This document shows, one piece after another, positions 1 to 18,242 of a DNA stretch of 64,000 nucleotides (position 1 is the stretch's first letter; every line of letters begins with the position of its first letter). This DNA comes from Axinella damicornis (taxonomy: Eukaryota > Porifera > Demospongiae > Axinellida > Axinellidae): NCBI GenBank assembly GCA_963931865.1, contig OZ007517.1:2856164-2920163 (forward strand). The letters are read 5' to 3'. A program made the translations under genes and the position numbers. The notes below the pieces were generated by a model. That model worked only from the letters and a program-made list of their open reading frames with translations, was not told the DNA's origin and made no database searches.

Positions 1-509
1 CTTCGAACTTTTGACCTTAGCCATGTGGTTGAAGCCAGAGCTACGCTCGTGGACGGAAACCGTTTTACAAGTGGTCTCCTGCTCCAGAGGTGACATAATG
101 CGCTCTACTACAGTGAGTGATGTCGTCTATCGATCAGCAGTGGGAGTTTTAGGTGAAACAGCGGGGGTTTAGTCAGGAATCTTGAGATCGTGCAATCTTG
201 TCACTGCGCAATCTTGGGATTGCGCAGTGTTGCTGCACAATCTCGGCAATATTGCGCAATCTCGAGATTGGCACACAATTTCGGGATTCCGAGAATGCGT
301 AGCGCAATCTCGAGATTGTGCAAATTCCTAAATTGCGCGGAACATATACATCAACACGATGCGACCATCCATGGGCTTTAATACAATGTGAACCACATTT
401 TCATAGGCCTAGTAGTTTTGGTGTTATGGCTTCAAATAATTATGTTGAGCTATTATCCAATAAGCTAGAGACAGTTCAATATTGAATGTCCCAAATATCT
501 GGTCTGTAC
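1..509. other. Intron sequence of the sulfatase gene
   Basis: No exon could be assigned here. Bases 181-330 repeat short variants of 'caatctcgagattg' (about ten near-palindromic copies), a simple low-order repeat. The final sulfatase exon is expected further left, off the window. Confidence 0.5.
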
Positions 510-8169
<7,660 letters not shown>

Positions 8170-8304
8170 CTTGATCTTCGAGAACTGACGATCGAGTTAT
8201 GTTAAATTAATAAGTTAATTTAACTCTTTTTAGCACAAAAGGGTTATCCAGCGTAAGGCCAGAACTTAACTGGGGGCGGGGCTACTTTCTTGGAGCAGTC
8301 TGTG
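8170..8304. promoter_or_regulatory. Short divergent intergenic region
   Basis: Only 135 bp separate the start codons of the minus-strand sulfatase and the plus-strand secreted protein, so 5' leaders and any shared promoter must lie here. The sequence is AT-rich ('gttaaattaataagttaattt') near 8205. No convincing TATA box or named motif was found; promoter function is inferred from position only. Confidence 0.45.
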
Positions 8305-9109
8305 ATGGCTAGTATGTTGACGTTTGTCATCTGCTGTTTGGCTTGTGTGCTGCTGGCGGGAGGAGGTAGAGATCTAGAGTAACTGAGAGTTTGTTGTTGA
8401 ATAGCTTTTGCCCAGACCACTGGGCGTGGGACTATGTAGAGTTTGTCATTATAAAGTGGTTATAGGACCGGCAGGAAGTAGGCTGATATGTTAGAGTATA
8501 TTAGGGCCAGGGCCAGTGCTGAATGTGCATGCATGTTCGTTACCTATATGCATGAAGTACTTCCGGCCGGACCAATACCCATGTCGTTGTTGTTAATAAT
8601 TATGCGCTCCTTTTTGTAGCACCAGAAGCTGAACATCCTGAGATTACCAGCGTCTCATTCCTGGTGTCAGTGAATTTGACTTGGGGTAACTGCATCCAGA
8701 CTGTCAGGACCCCATCCCTCAAGCCCAACCAGAAGTGGAACGAGACCACACCTATCACTGTTGGGAGCTGTGACCATGGGCCTCTCACCTACACAATCAA
8801 TCAGACACCTACTGAACGTATGTCACAGGAGCCGTACAGAGTGTTGTATTTGTTGAATATTGATTCTGTTCCGTAGGAGATGGTCTAAAAGAGATGCATA
8901 CTTACATTGAGGTGACCTTCTACACAACTGCTATCGGGGTACAGCCACCCTCCTGCAGCATCCTCTGGGATTACAGATACCTTGAGCCACAATCAGAGAA
9001 CCCTAGTGGCTCCCTCCTGCCAGGATGTTTCATCTCTGACTCCCAGGAAGGCTGGCACGTCACTTACTACTGGTTCCATGTTCTAGACTGGGAGGTCCTC
9101 AGACATTGA
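8305..9109 (+). CDS. Small secreted protein of unknown family (163 aa, 3 exons)
   Basis: Exons 8305-8365, 8620-8817 and 8877-9109 have GT/AG borders and join in frame to 163 codons ending in TGA. Residues 1-20 are a hydrophobic signal peptide (MASMLTFVICCLACVLLAGG). The mature part has Cys in GNC, GSCDHG, PPSCS and PGCF and two N-glycosylation sequons (NLT, NET), as expected of an extracellular disulfide-bonded protein. There is no transmembrane segment. I do not recognise the family. It is divergent from the sulfatase gene with 135 bp between start codons. A second in-frame ATG three codons downstream of the first would leave a similar signal peptide. Confidence 0.7.
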
Positions 9110-9439
9110 CGTTATACATGTATGTACATGGTTATGTCACATAGCTGCTGCATGTGACCTCAACACTGCAAATACTGGAGTTGTCATTCTTTCCTAGCAA
9201 TTCCACCACAGGCAATGCTCATGCCAATTTGTAACCAGCCTTCACTAACTCTTTCTTTGTGAGTGAATTATAGCCATGGTTACGCGTCCTGCTTTTTGAC
9301 CTTTGAACCCACATATGAACCCACATAATTATGTGATCAAATTACCAGTAACACACACACTCACACTTTCAGTATCGGCACTGATTTGATTACATGTGTA
9401 TATTATTAAGCTGTATCTAATATCTATAGGCATATATTA
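9110..9439. other. Intergenic, nothing recognised
   Basis: 3' side of the secreted-protein gene. Short AT-rich stretches and one CA run at 9352-9366; no gene or clear repeat. Confidence 0.5.
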
Positions 9440-9721
9440 TAGCCTCGTTCCCAGGCCCCTCCTATAGCTTGTAATGAACGAGGGTGTACTAGGGCTCAGA
9501 ACAGCAAGACAGGTGAAGGCACCGGCCAGGTATGCACACATATCAAGCTTGCAGGGAGTAGCAACTGTCATACATACCAAGCGTTGAACGTGTAGATGGT
9601 TGGCAAAATGTAGCGTTTCGTTCTGCTATTTGTAGACTATGTCCTGGAAACTTACCAGGCCCTCCCCGCTTTCTGTACTTCAAGCGACGAAAAACTGGGT
9701 AGGGGCCTGGGAACAAGGCTA
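9440..9721. mobile_element. TAGCCTCG-family MITE, about 282 bp
   Basis: Starts TAGCCTCGTTCCCAGGCCCC and ends with the complementary GGGGCCTGGGAACAAGGCTA. The interior shares 'gggctcagaacagcaag' and 'gcgttgaacgtgtagatgg' with the copies at 25265, 45314 and 54272, so it belongs to the about 390-bp subfamily but is shortened. No clean target duplication. Confidence 0.8.
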
Positions 9722-11331
9722 TAGTACATTATGCATGATCATCTATAGATCTGTGAGTGTGATTGTGTGGCATGCATGTGTGTCAGTGGCGTATAGCTGA
9801 AGTTGCCTGGGCACAGAGCTCGTGGGGGTCTTGGGCATTTCCCAACCCCCCTCCCCGCCAAAGAAAATATCAACCATCTCAAGTTGCTTCTGGTGCTGTT
9901 TTAGAGCCAACTGCATGCAACAAAGAACGCATGCACTGGAATACACTGTATGTGCTGTGTACTGATCTCAACCCTGCAATGCTACTACACCATGTGCTAA
10001 CATTCCATCAGACTACGACAATATTTACAGCCCACGCCATGTGCTCATGCAATTGACCTTTAACTCAAATGCTTATTGCCTGTGTCCAGAGCTGAGTTTC
10101 CTGGGAAGGCTCAGGTGTGGCTATGCCACTGATGTGTGTGAAAGAGAGAGAGCAATTGCACGATGTACAGTGGTGGCCTGCAACACACAGTCATTTTCTA
10201 ATTACGGTGTTAACAACACCGTTTGCGCTGTGCACACATACACTAGCGAAAGTAAAACCATTGACATTCTATTAGCAGGAGTTATCCTTTACCCCAGCCT
10301 TGTTCCCAAGGGGAGCCGCCTGCATGGTACACTACAAGTGTCAATTTCCTAACTTCTTGAACCTGTGTGGGGGAGGACCAGCTGTCCCCCATGACCAAAT
10401 GTCCCCCTGGATGCATGGTCCTAGGAGCAGGTGAATGCTGTGCTCTTTGGAAGAGACACTATTTCACTGTGGTTGACAAAACTGTCAGATGATGAGCTAT
10501 GCTGGACTCACGCAGATGCAGGAAGGGTGAGAGTTCGCAAGACCGCTGGAGAGAACTGTCGTATGCAGCGCTAGCATGAGCAATGAGAGCGAGAGCTTGG
10601 CAGGCCAGCTTCACAAGCACCGCTGTGCACTGCACTCACGGAGAGCAGCAAAGCTACTGGTTTTTATTTAGCTGCTGAAAGTTGCTGTTGGGAGGAGGCT
10701 TGTAGAATAGCTTCAGTGGAGCAGAACAACCACATTGCTGCTCTATAATGTGGGGGAACAGCTGGTCCTATGGTAGCCTCGTTCCCAGGCCCGAGACGGC
10801 CTGAGAACGAGGCTAGTCCTATGGGTGACAAGTCGCCCTAGTACCATATGTCCTAGGGAGACATGTGGCCAGGGGACAATTTCAGGAGTGGGGGGGGGGG
10901 GGGGGGGGGGGGCATTCTGACCTGTGACACAGCAAAGGGATTGAGTATAGCTAGTGGGGAGCGAATGTACTACACTCAAGACAGATCTGATATCTCACAT
11001 CGTTATGCCTTGTATTTTCACACTGAACACACATAATGCAACAGGTGGCATGTAAATTGTTTTATATAATTTGTGTGATTGAATAACGCTAATCACCTGT
11101 TTAGAGTCATGATTCACTAGCTGCTGTGTTCTTGAAGTATGTGGCAGTCACTGCAATGCGTCTGGCCAGAGGAGTCATACACGTTCTCAAATCTTGGCAA
11201 ACAGGTGATCTTTCGTGAATCGCACACCACTGGAAGGAAGCAATTATGAGGACTTCATTAGTAGTAATGTTGTCACTGGTACTGAAAGTAGGACCCATGA
11301 CTTGCTCACTAGTAGAATTGCACCTGAATAT
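9722..11331. other. Intergenic region with only small repeats
   Basis: No protein gene was recognised. It contains a 43-bp hairpin of the TAGCCTCG family at 10773-10815 and a run of about 20 G at 10892-10912. Small ORFs here lack motifs. Confidence 0.5.
10773..10815. mobile_element. 43-bp TAGCCTCG-family hairpin
   Basis: TAGCCTCGTTCCCAGGCC is followed almost at once by its inverse GGCCTGAGAACGAGGCTA, leaving a loop of about 7 bases. It is among the shortest members in the window. The flanks show no obvious 9-bp repeat. Confidence 0.6.
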
Positions 11332-11744
11332 TAGCCTCGTTCGCAGGCCTACGCCGTTCTTTCTGTTCTTCGGTTTGCTTTGACAATAATTATTACACTG
11401 ATCGATGCGGAAGAGCGGCGAAGAATGGCCTGGTATCATTCATCACGTGAGTGACGTCAGGTGGATGCGAGGTGGGGCCATTAGTCATTTCAGCAGATCC
11501 TGAATCAGTTCATCATCCAGTCGGCTCGGTTCGAACGCTCTGCAGCTAGTCGAGACACTCAGATGACCTACACAACTTCGTCGGCCAGTTTTTAAACTTA
11601 TTTGTGGTTGGGCCACACCCCCCTATGTCCACCAGACATCAATTATGTGATGGATAATACCAGGCCTTCCCTGTTTTTTGCCGTGCCGCCTTCCGCATCC
11701 AAACCAAAGAACAGAAAAACGGGGTAGGCCTGGGAACGAGGCTA
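11332..11744. mobile_element. TAGCCTCG-family element with 9-bp target duplication
   Basis: A 413-bp element flanked on both sides by cctgaatat (11323-11331 and 11745-11753). The arms contain 'ttctgttcttcggtttg' and its inverse 'caaaccaaagaacag', also seen near 59.3 kb. The interior is unlike the 25265 subfamily. Exact 9-bp duplication and matched inverted ends show it inserted as a DNA transposon. Confidence 0.88.
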
Positions 11745-11899
11745 CCTGAATATCTCACAAGCAATAACTGTTGTACTGTTTTGTCTGTAGCCTTCATTAT
11801 AATTATTGCGATTAGTGAGGGGGGACCTTAATCTTCAATATTGAGCTAAAAGTTCTGACATCTGTTATCCCATTACATCATAGTGACATCACTCCTGGT

Positions 11900-12000
11900 A
11901 GCCTCGTTCCCTATCCTACGCCCAGCTTTTCATCGCTTGCAGTACAGAAAAGTGGGGAGGGCCTGGTACATTTCCTCACATGAGCATGACGTAATCAAAT
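11900..12000. mobile_element. Solo arm of a TAGCCTCG-family element
   Basis: TAGCCTCGTTCCCTATCC, the 'cccagcttttcatcgcttgcagtac' hairpin and 'ggcctggtacatttcctcacatgag' match the left half of the subfamily at 25265. The right half is missing, so this is a truncated copy. Confidence 0.6.
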
Positions 12001-12051
12001 GGCAAAATTTTCAGAATGAAGCCTCCCCTGATTATGTCTCTGTGTCTGCAC

Positions 12052-12130
12052 CTGAAGATCAGCTTCTGCTCTGAAAGGTGGTTGGCCTCAGGGGTGTTCC
12101 TCTTGAGGTCCTTCACCACATGCTGGTGCT
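12052..12130 (-). other. Possible orphan coding exon, ubiquitin-like flavour
   Basis: On the minus strand an open 79-nt segment sits between a possible acceptor (ag at 12131-12132) and a donor GTGCAG after 12052. It reads HQHVVKDLKRN followed by LSEQKLIF, a pattern reminiscent of a ubiquitin-fold (DLK...QKLIF). No linked exon could be proven, although another possible minus exon lies at 13538-13604. This could be a gene remnant or chance. Confidence 0.25.
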
Positions 12131-12970
12131 CTGGGTTGACAGGTCACGCAGCCTACATGAGAGATGATGAGAGTGCAGAACTTAGAGGGTGAAGTGAAAA
12201 AGCGGGGATCGAGAAGGTCATATAGCATGGGATTGTGTACATAACCCATACCTGTCTATGAGCAACACTGCTCCCCCAGTAGTGGCTTTTGTTGTGCTAT
12301 AGTAAAGCATACTAGAGTACGGAGAGCCTAAGCAGAAGTATGTTACAGTATACTTCAGTATTCCCTTCTATACCAGTTGCTCTACAGTATACCTGAGTAG
12401 TGCCCCCAGTATGCAAGGGCGTAGCCATGCAGTGTTCTTTCCTACCGAGGCAGTTTGATGCTTGCATGTTGGCAGAGGTTGCAAGAAACCATGCGAGCAT
12501 GGAAATTTTTTTGATCATCATTTTTAGTCATCAGGAAGGGATCTCATTTCATAAGTGGCCTGTACTACATGGCAACTTCACACTTTCCACTGGACTACCA
12601 GTACTACTGCTTTCTGCATCCACGCCATCTTTCTCATGTTTTTCATGCAACACAGTTACAATCTCACATGCAGTATGACTGTGATCCAGCATGTAGCTGT
12701 ATGACATGCCGTCCAGCTGCTCTGCACTATACACAAGCACAACCACATTGCTAGCTAGTGTGCTAGCATATAATGACCAGGACATTGTAGGGCGAATGTG
12801 AGCAAGCTGCATGCATTTTAGCCACGAATTCAGGAGAGATTGTGAATCAAAATTTGGTGAGTGTCACTCAGCAAGATCACACTCATGATACCCTGTTAGC
12901 CTCGTTCCCCATTCCTCATACGATCGACTGTTTTGAACAGAATCAGTATGATGCTGAATTCATATGTTAA

Positions 12971-13487
12971 TTAACCCTTTACCACCCACAGATTATGGAG
13001 GTCAGTTTTTTAGCTTGTAATCTACTTAAACATACCCTAGATAAGGTTCCCATCGGTTTTCAGGCTCAAAACTTCACACAGAACTGCACACAGCCATGCT
13101 TTCCACATTCGTAATTCTGACCACACCCACTCATTAACGTGTACGCGATCAAAATGCTCGGGCGATGGTAACTCGCTCTAGCAGAAAAATCAGCCTTGAA
13201 CACTGGAATTCGAGGCTCTGCAAGGTGAGACCACTGTTTCTAGGCCCATTTATGCTTAAAACCCGAGATTTGGCCTATCCGGCTCCAACCAAGGGCTGTT
13301 CAAAGCTGAGCCCAGACACGGCCATGCTGTTTGCACCCTTCGGGTGCACCCACCCACCTCCCCCTGCCCCGCCCTTTCAGCTGGCACAGAGCCTATCTGC
13401 CAAGGACATTAAATTTTTCCGGATGTGACATCATGAAGCTGAAAGTCTCATGACGCCATATGGTGTCATTGGTTGGGAAAGGGTTAA
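12971..13487. mobile_element. TTAA-flanked piggyBac-like nonautonomous element
   Basis: TTAA at both ends encloses CCCTTTACCACCCA at the left and the rough inverse TTGGGAAAGGG at the right; CCC-starting inverted ends with TTAA targets are typical of piggyBac. About 460 bp of the body recurs at 29430-29880 with high identity ('cccttcgggtgcacccacccacc', 'gacatcatgaagctgaaagtctcatga'). No transposase. Confidence 0.7.
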
Positions 13488-13537
13488 ATTGCATGCACCA
13501 CATTTTCAGTAGTACGTTCCATACCATCCAGACTCAC

Positions 13538-13604
13538 CGATAATTGGCTTGATAATCTTTAGGACAACCGTGAGCTCCTCCACCTTCTCTTTGAGGATCT
13601 CACA
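13538..13604 (-). other. Possible coding exon, left member of mirrored pair
   Basis: An open segment between an AG acceptor (13605-13606) and a GTGAGT donor, reading EILKEKVEELTVVLKI then IKPII. The mirror copy on the plus strand differs mainly by conservative changes (V/L, I/V, I/M), which suggests that both descend from a real exon, probably a short helix. The parent gene is not identified. Confidence 0.4.
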
Positions 13605-14075
13605 CTATATGCATGGAGGCTCTCACCTATACGTGTGTGTGTGTCATGCGTGAGAGGGATGGGGGAAGTTAGTTCTAGTCTAGCCACATTCCCATGCAGG
13701 CTATCATGGAATGTGATGGCTTGGAACAGTGCTTGTTCAGGGGTAGTCTTACATAGCCTAACCGAGCGTGTAAGTGTGAGGGTCTGGCCGGTCTGAAGTT
13801 TATATCACATTTTGCACCAGCTTCAGAAACATCACAGATTGCAGGATAGGCAGTCGCTACCCCATTACTTCCTACATTTTGAACTGAAGCTTGAGACTAT
13901 CTATTGAATATCCATACACTCTCTTTACTACACCACTAGTTCTCCCCCCTCCTCTCACACACCACTCACTCTCTCTTTACTTCTCTATCCAAGGAGGCAA
14001 TCCCCACAGTTTCTGCCAACTATATCTACCTACCATATCTACCAGTTTCTGCCAACTATATCTACCAGATCGACC

Positions 14076-14402
14076 TAGTCTCGGTCCCAGACCCAAACAA
14101 CCCCAGTACGGATCGCTTTTAGTATCGCACGCAGGGAAGGAAGGGTCTGGTAGATATAGTGCACATTCCTAAGGTCTCATTACCGTTAATTGAGACTTGT
14201 TGAAATTATCAGCTCGGATTCTGGCGGAGTTTAAGGAATGTGGGATATACCTACTAGACCGTACTTCCGTGTGTTATACAGGAAGTGATATACACACTGA
14301 ATAAACGGTCTGGGAACGAGACTACTACCAGACCCTTCCTTCCCCGCGCGCGATACTCAAAAGCGATCTGTGCTTGGGTTGGTTGGGTCTGGACCGAGAC
14401 TA
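14076..14402. mobile_element. TAGTCTC-family element inside left palindrome arm
   Basis: TAGTCTCGGTCCCAGACCC at the left and GGGTCTGGACCGAGACTA at the right, with internal repeats of 'agggtctgg' and 'ccagacccttcc'. It has no counterpart in the right arm, so it inserted after the arms formed. A clear 9-bp target duplication was not found. Confidence 0.65.
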
Positions 14403-14520
14403 GGGGTGGGCCTACTTCGAGAGCGAGGTTCTCGAAAGTACGCCCACCCCCCTCTTTGAGCAGCCACTAAAGTTCATCGCCCATGGGCGTATTTTCGAGA
14501 CTACGGTACCTACACCACTA
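14403..14520. repeat. Fragment of TACCGTA/CGCCCA inverted-repeat family
   Basis: 'ttctcgaaagtacgcccaccccc' followed by 'cgcccatgggcgtattttcgaga' and 'tacggta' resembles the ends of the element at 34601-35156. It is a degraded short copy. Confidence 0.4.
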
Positions 14521-15185
14521 GTTCTCCCCCACACACCACTCACTCTCTTTACTTCTCTATCCAGGGAGGCAATCCCCACAGTTTCTGCCAACTCCCTCAT
14601 CTCTTCCTCCATCTTCCTCTAAAGAGTAATGAGAAAGTGCCATGTGGTGGAGCAGTACTGGGACAGTAACCGACAGTTAGAAGCGGTAACATAACTAGCA
14701 TGACTACGGGATTCATGAATTCCCTGCCTCTCTTTCTACCCATTCTGTATCCTCACTCACCTTCGACGTCTCTGACAAGCTCAACCGTCACAGCAACTGA
14801 ACCTCGTTCCCAGACGCAAAGCCTATTCAAACTGATTCCCAAGCAGCGTGGGGTCTGGGCACCACCCTTACTGGAGCAAACTACAAGGACAGCAGCAGAG
14901 AGAGCGCCGTTGCTGTCAAGTAGTTGTTAGACTCAGTCTTCTCGTTCCCAGGCGTTAAGCTTTTTCAAACTGATTCCCAAGCGCGGCGTGGGTTCTGAAC
15001 AACCACACCACTGGAGCCAGCTACAAGGACAGCAGCAGAGGGTGTGCCAATGGCTACCAAAGGAGGCTAAAGACATTGGAGGGAGGCAGAAGCTTTCGAA
15101 GAGAAACGACAGAGACGGAACCGCCATTGCCCACAGCTAGCTAGTTTACGGGCGCACCTGTAATAGTTTGCCGCCAAAATGTGAA

Positions 15186-15257
15186 TGAACCAATCAAATT
15201 AGAGCGTTAATGGCGCGCGCCTACCGGCTTCCGGCCGGCTACTGCGGGGTATATAAA
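15186..15257 (+). promoter_or_regulatory. CCAAT and TATA motifs in left palindrome arm
   Basis: A CCAAT motif (about 15187) precedes TATATAAA (15250-15257) by about 60 bp in a GC-rich setting, the arrangement of a core promoter directed towards the palindrome centre. Its exact mirror lies on the minus strand at 16322-16393. Transcription from both would converge through the minisatellites. Function is inferred from motifs only. Confidence 0.45.
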
Positions 15258-15365
15258 GAGCGTGCAGTCCAGTCCAAGCCATTCGGGCGAGGTTTAGCTC
15301 GGGTAAGGTTAAGTTGAGGTGAGCCCTCACCCTAACTTTACCCTTGTTCTAAACCTTAGTTCAGG

Positions 15366-15840
15366 GTGGGTGGGGAGCATTGGGTGGGTGGGGAGCATTG
15401 GGTGGGTGGGGAGCATTGGGTGGGTGGGGAGCATTGGGTGGGTGGGGAGCATTGGGTGGGTGGGGAGCATTGGGTGGGTGGGGAGCATTGGGTGGGTGGG
15501 GAGCATTGGGTGGGTGGGGAGCATTGGGTGGGTGGGAGCATTGGGTGGGTGGGAGCATTAGGTGGGTGGGTGGGAGCATTAGGGGTGCATGTGGGGGGTG
15601 GGGAGCATTAGGGGTGCATGTGGGGGGTGGGGAGCATTAGGGGTGCATGTGGGGGGTGGGGAGCATTAGGGGTGCATGTGGGGGGTGGGGAGCATTAGGG
15701 GTGCATGTGGGGGGTGGGGAGCATTAGGGGTGCATGTGGGGGGTGGGGAGCATTAGGGGTGCATGTGGGGGGTGGGGAGCATTAGGGGTGCATGTGGGGG
15801 TTGGGGAGCATTAGGGGTGCATGTGGGGGGTGGGGGTGCA
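15366..15840. repeat. Two-part GT-rich minisatellite, left arm
   Basis: About ten copies of an 18-bp unit (ggtggggagcattgggtg) run from 15366 to about 15570, then about eight copies of a 29-bp unit built on 'gcattaggggtgcatgtgg' to 15840. The 18-bp period gives open WVGSIG repeats in several frames, which are not taken as genes. Confidence 0.92.
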
Positions 15841-15940
15841 TATGGGGGGGAGGGGGGACAAGGCATGTGTACAGAATTTCTTTCACAGTGATTATCAGGT
15901 TTCCACCAAATGCTACCCTCCCATATGCACCCCCAATGCT

Positions 15941-16214
15941 CCCCACCCCCACCCCCCAACATGCACCCCACCCCCTCACATGCACCCCTAATGCTCCCCA
16001 CCCCCCACATGCACCCCTAATGCTCCCCACCCCCCACATGCACCCCTAATGCTCCCCACCCCCCACATGCACCCCTAATGCTCCCCACCCCCCACATGCA
16101 CCCCTAATGCTCCCACCCACCCACCTAATGCTCCCACCCACCCAATGCTCCCCACCCACCCAATGCTCCCCACCCACCCAATGCTCCCCACCCACCCAAT
16201 GCTCCCCACCCACC
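15941..16214. repeat. Mirrored minisatellite, right arm, fewer copies
   Basis: Inverse-complement of the left array: about five 29-bp and about five 18-bp units. The arms are otherwise identical, so the array lengths changed after the arms became identical. Confidence 0.9.
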
Positions 16215-16321
16215 CTGAACTAAGGTTTAGAACAAGGGTAAAGTTAGGGTGAGGGCTCACCTCAACTTAACCTTACCCGAGCTAAACCTCGCCCGAATGG
16301 CTTGGACTGGACTGCACGCTC

Positions 16322-16393
16322 TTTATATACCCCGCAGTAGCCGGCCGGAAGCCGGTAGGCGCGCGCCATTAACGCTCTAATTTGATTGGTTCA
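16322..16393 (-). promoter_or_regulatory. Mirrored TATA and CCAAT motifs in right arm
   Basis: TATATAAA on the minus strand (16322-16329) with CCAAT upstream (about 16390), the exact inverse of the left-arm motif set. It points leftwards to the palindrome centre. Confidence 0.45.
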
Positions 16394-17218
16394 TTCACAT
16401 TTTGGCGGCAAACTATTACAGGTGCGCCCGTAAACTAGCTAGCTGTGGGCAATGGCGGTTCCGTCTCTGTCGTTTCTCTTCGAAAGCTTCTGCCTCCCTC
16501 CAATGTCTTTAGCCTCCTTTGGTAGCCATTGGCACACCCTCTGCTGCTGTCCTTGTAGCTGGCTCCAGTGGTGTGGTTGTTCAGAACCCACGCCGCGCTT
16601 GGGAATCAGTTTGAAAAAGCTTAACGCCTGGGAACGAGAAGACTGAGTCTAACAACTACTTGACAGCAACGGCGCTCTCTCTGCTGCTGTCCTTGTAGTT
16701 TGCTCCAGTAAGGGTGGTGCCCAGACCCCACGCTGCTTGGGAATCAGTTTGAATAGGCTTTGCGTCTGGGAACGAGGTTCAGTTGCTGTGACGGTTGAGC
16801 TTGTCAGAGACGTCGAAGGTGAGTGAGGATACAGAATGGGTAGAAGAGAGGCAGGGAATTCATGAATCCCGTAGTCATGCTAGCTAGTTATGTTACCGCT
16901 TCTAGCTGTCTGGGAATAATTTGAAATGGTCCCAGTACTGCTCCACCACATGGCACTTTCTCATTACTCTTTAGAAGAAGACGGAGGAAGAGGCAGGGAA
17001 TTCATGAAGCCTGTAGTCATGCTAGCTAGTTATGTTACTGCTTCTAAGGCACTTTCTCTTTAGAAGAAGACGGTGAGGGAGTTGGCAGAACTGTGGGGAT
17101 TGCCTCCTTGGTTAGAGAATTAAAAAAAGAGAGAGTGAGTGGTGTGTGAGAGGAGGGGGAGAACTAGTGGTGTAGGTAAGTAATAAAGAGTGCATGGATG
17201 AGGCTGCTACTCAGTAGA

Positions 17219-17979
17219 TAGTCTTGGTACCAGACCGTCACACATGGAGGAGGGTCTGGTGCACTTGCATACATATATACTGTTTATGGGATGCGCTGAC
17301 GTACACAGGTTTCTGGGCGATAATTGAAGGCGTTGATTAATATACAAGTAGGTGCGACAAAAGTCAAAAGTGCATGCGCTCAATTACGAATAGCGGCAGC
17401 TACATCATAGGTAATAAACTTATGGCTACAGGCAGTAGACCTTGCAATCTTTGGCAACTCTGTTCCTGCTAGATCGACGATTGGAAGAATCGACGGAATG
17501 TTGGTACCTCGGAGAGCGCTACTGCTTCGTTGGACCAATTATGCAGCGAAGTAAGGCACCATAGAACACAGCTGATATACCTGGCCCTGTGTGTAGAAGA
17601 TGTTTACATGATACCTGATCCGGCATGAGCGCCTTCAGAGGGCTTACGACAACAACAATAGACATCGGTGGCAGACTACTGTAGCAGAGGAACTTCCTGC
17701 TGCCAGTCGGCGTGGAAATTAAGATGTCTTCCCTTTTACAAACTCCACAGCTTCTAGCTGCTCGGGATTCACTGCGGGGTGTCCAGGCTTGGTGAATGTC
17801 GCTTCGATTGCTGTCCATATCTCTGTCACTCCAGTCACACGTGTGTTTGCGTCAATAAATATGTAATCGGACAGCAATCAACCAATCAGATTCTTCCCAC
17901 CGAAATTCGGCAGCATTCAAATTTTATGTATGCAAGTGCACCAGACCCTCCTCTGCGTGCGAGGGTCTGGTACCGAGTA
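17219..17979. mobile_element. TAGTCTT/TAGTCTC-family element carrying helicase fragment
   Basis: Left end TAGTCTTGGTACCAGACC, right end GGTCTGGTACCGAGTA, with 'gtagata' on both sides (17214-17220 and 17978-17984), partly overlapping the end. Subterminal 'gagggtctggtgcacttgcatac' is repeated inverted at the right. The interior is unlike the small hairpin members because it holds a gene fragment. Confidence 0.6.
17519..17818 (-). pseudogene. RecQ-type helicase fragment with frameshift
   Basis: The minus-strand frame reads EDILISTPTG, then FLCYSSLPPMSIVVVVSPL and KALMPDQV, matching the RecQ/DEAD helicase order: Walker A region, then SPL.AL..DQ of motif Ia. Just upstream the helicase-like NPEQLEAVEFVKG lies in another frame, so there is a frameshift. 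The P-loop reads TGSRKF where TGxGKS is expected, so ATP binding should be lost. It ends after motif Ia, far short of a full domain. It lies wholly within an inverted-repeat element, which suggests capture of a host or transposon helicase gene. Confidence 0.6.
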
Positions 17980-18242
17980 GATAGCTCTCAGAGTCACTTA
18001 AAGTTTGTCCTGATCCCTCTTAAAAGCATATTGACAGATTGATTCCATTTTGATCAGACGCAACCACTTGAACACTTCAACAGGTAACGCATTTATGCAT
18101 TCTCATGATGGCTTGGAACGATGCTTGTTCGATGGTTAGTCGACTACCCCTAGACCAAGCCATCACATCCATGTTGCTTTGGGAATGTGGCTAGAACTAA
18201 CGTTTCCCCAAACCTCTCGCCCATATACACACACACGCATAG

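Noticed and set aside
11521..11560. 'ggttcgaacgc' as a tRNA T-arm
   Set aside because: No matching acceptor stem, D-arm or anticodon arm around it.
15319..15561. Open frames with WVGSIG / HPPNAP repeats in the palindrome
   Set aside because: They are produced by an 18-bp repeat that is open in several frames on both strands, and the apparent starts are GTG or lie in the repeat.
14933..16646. Identical 64-aa ORF (MAVPSLSFLF...) present in both palindrome arms
   Set aside because: Its duplication follows from the perfect inverted repeat; it points away from the TATA motif and has no recognised domain, so there is no independent support.
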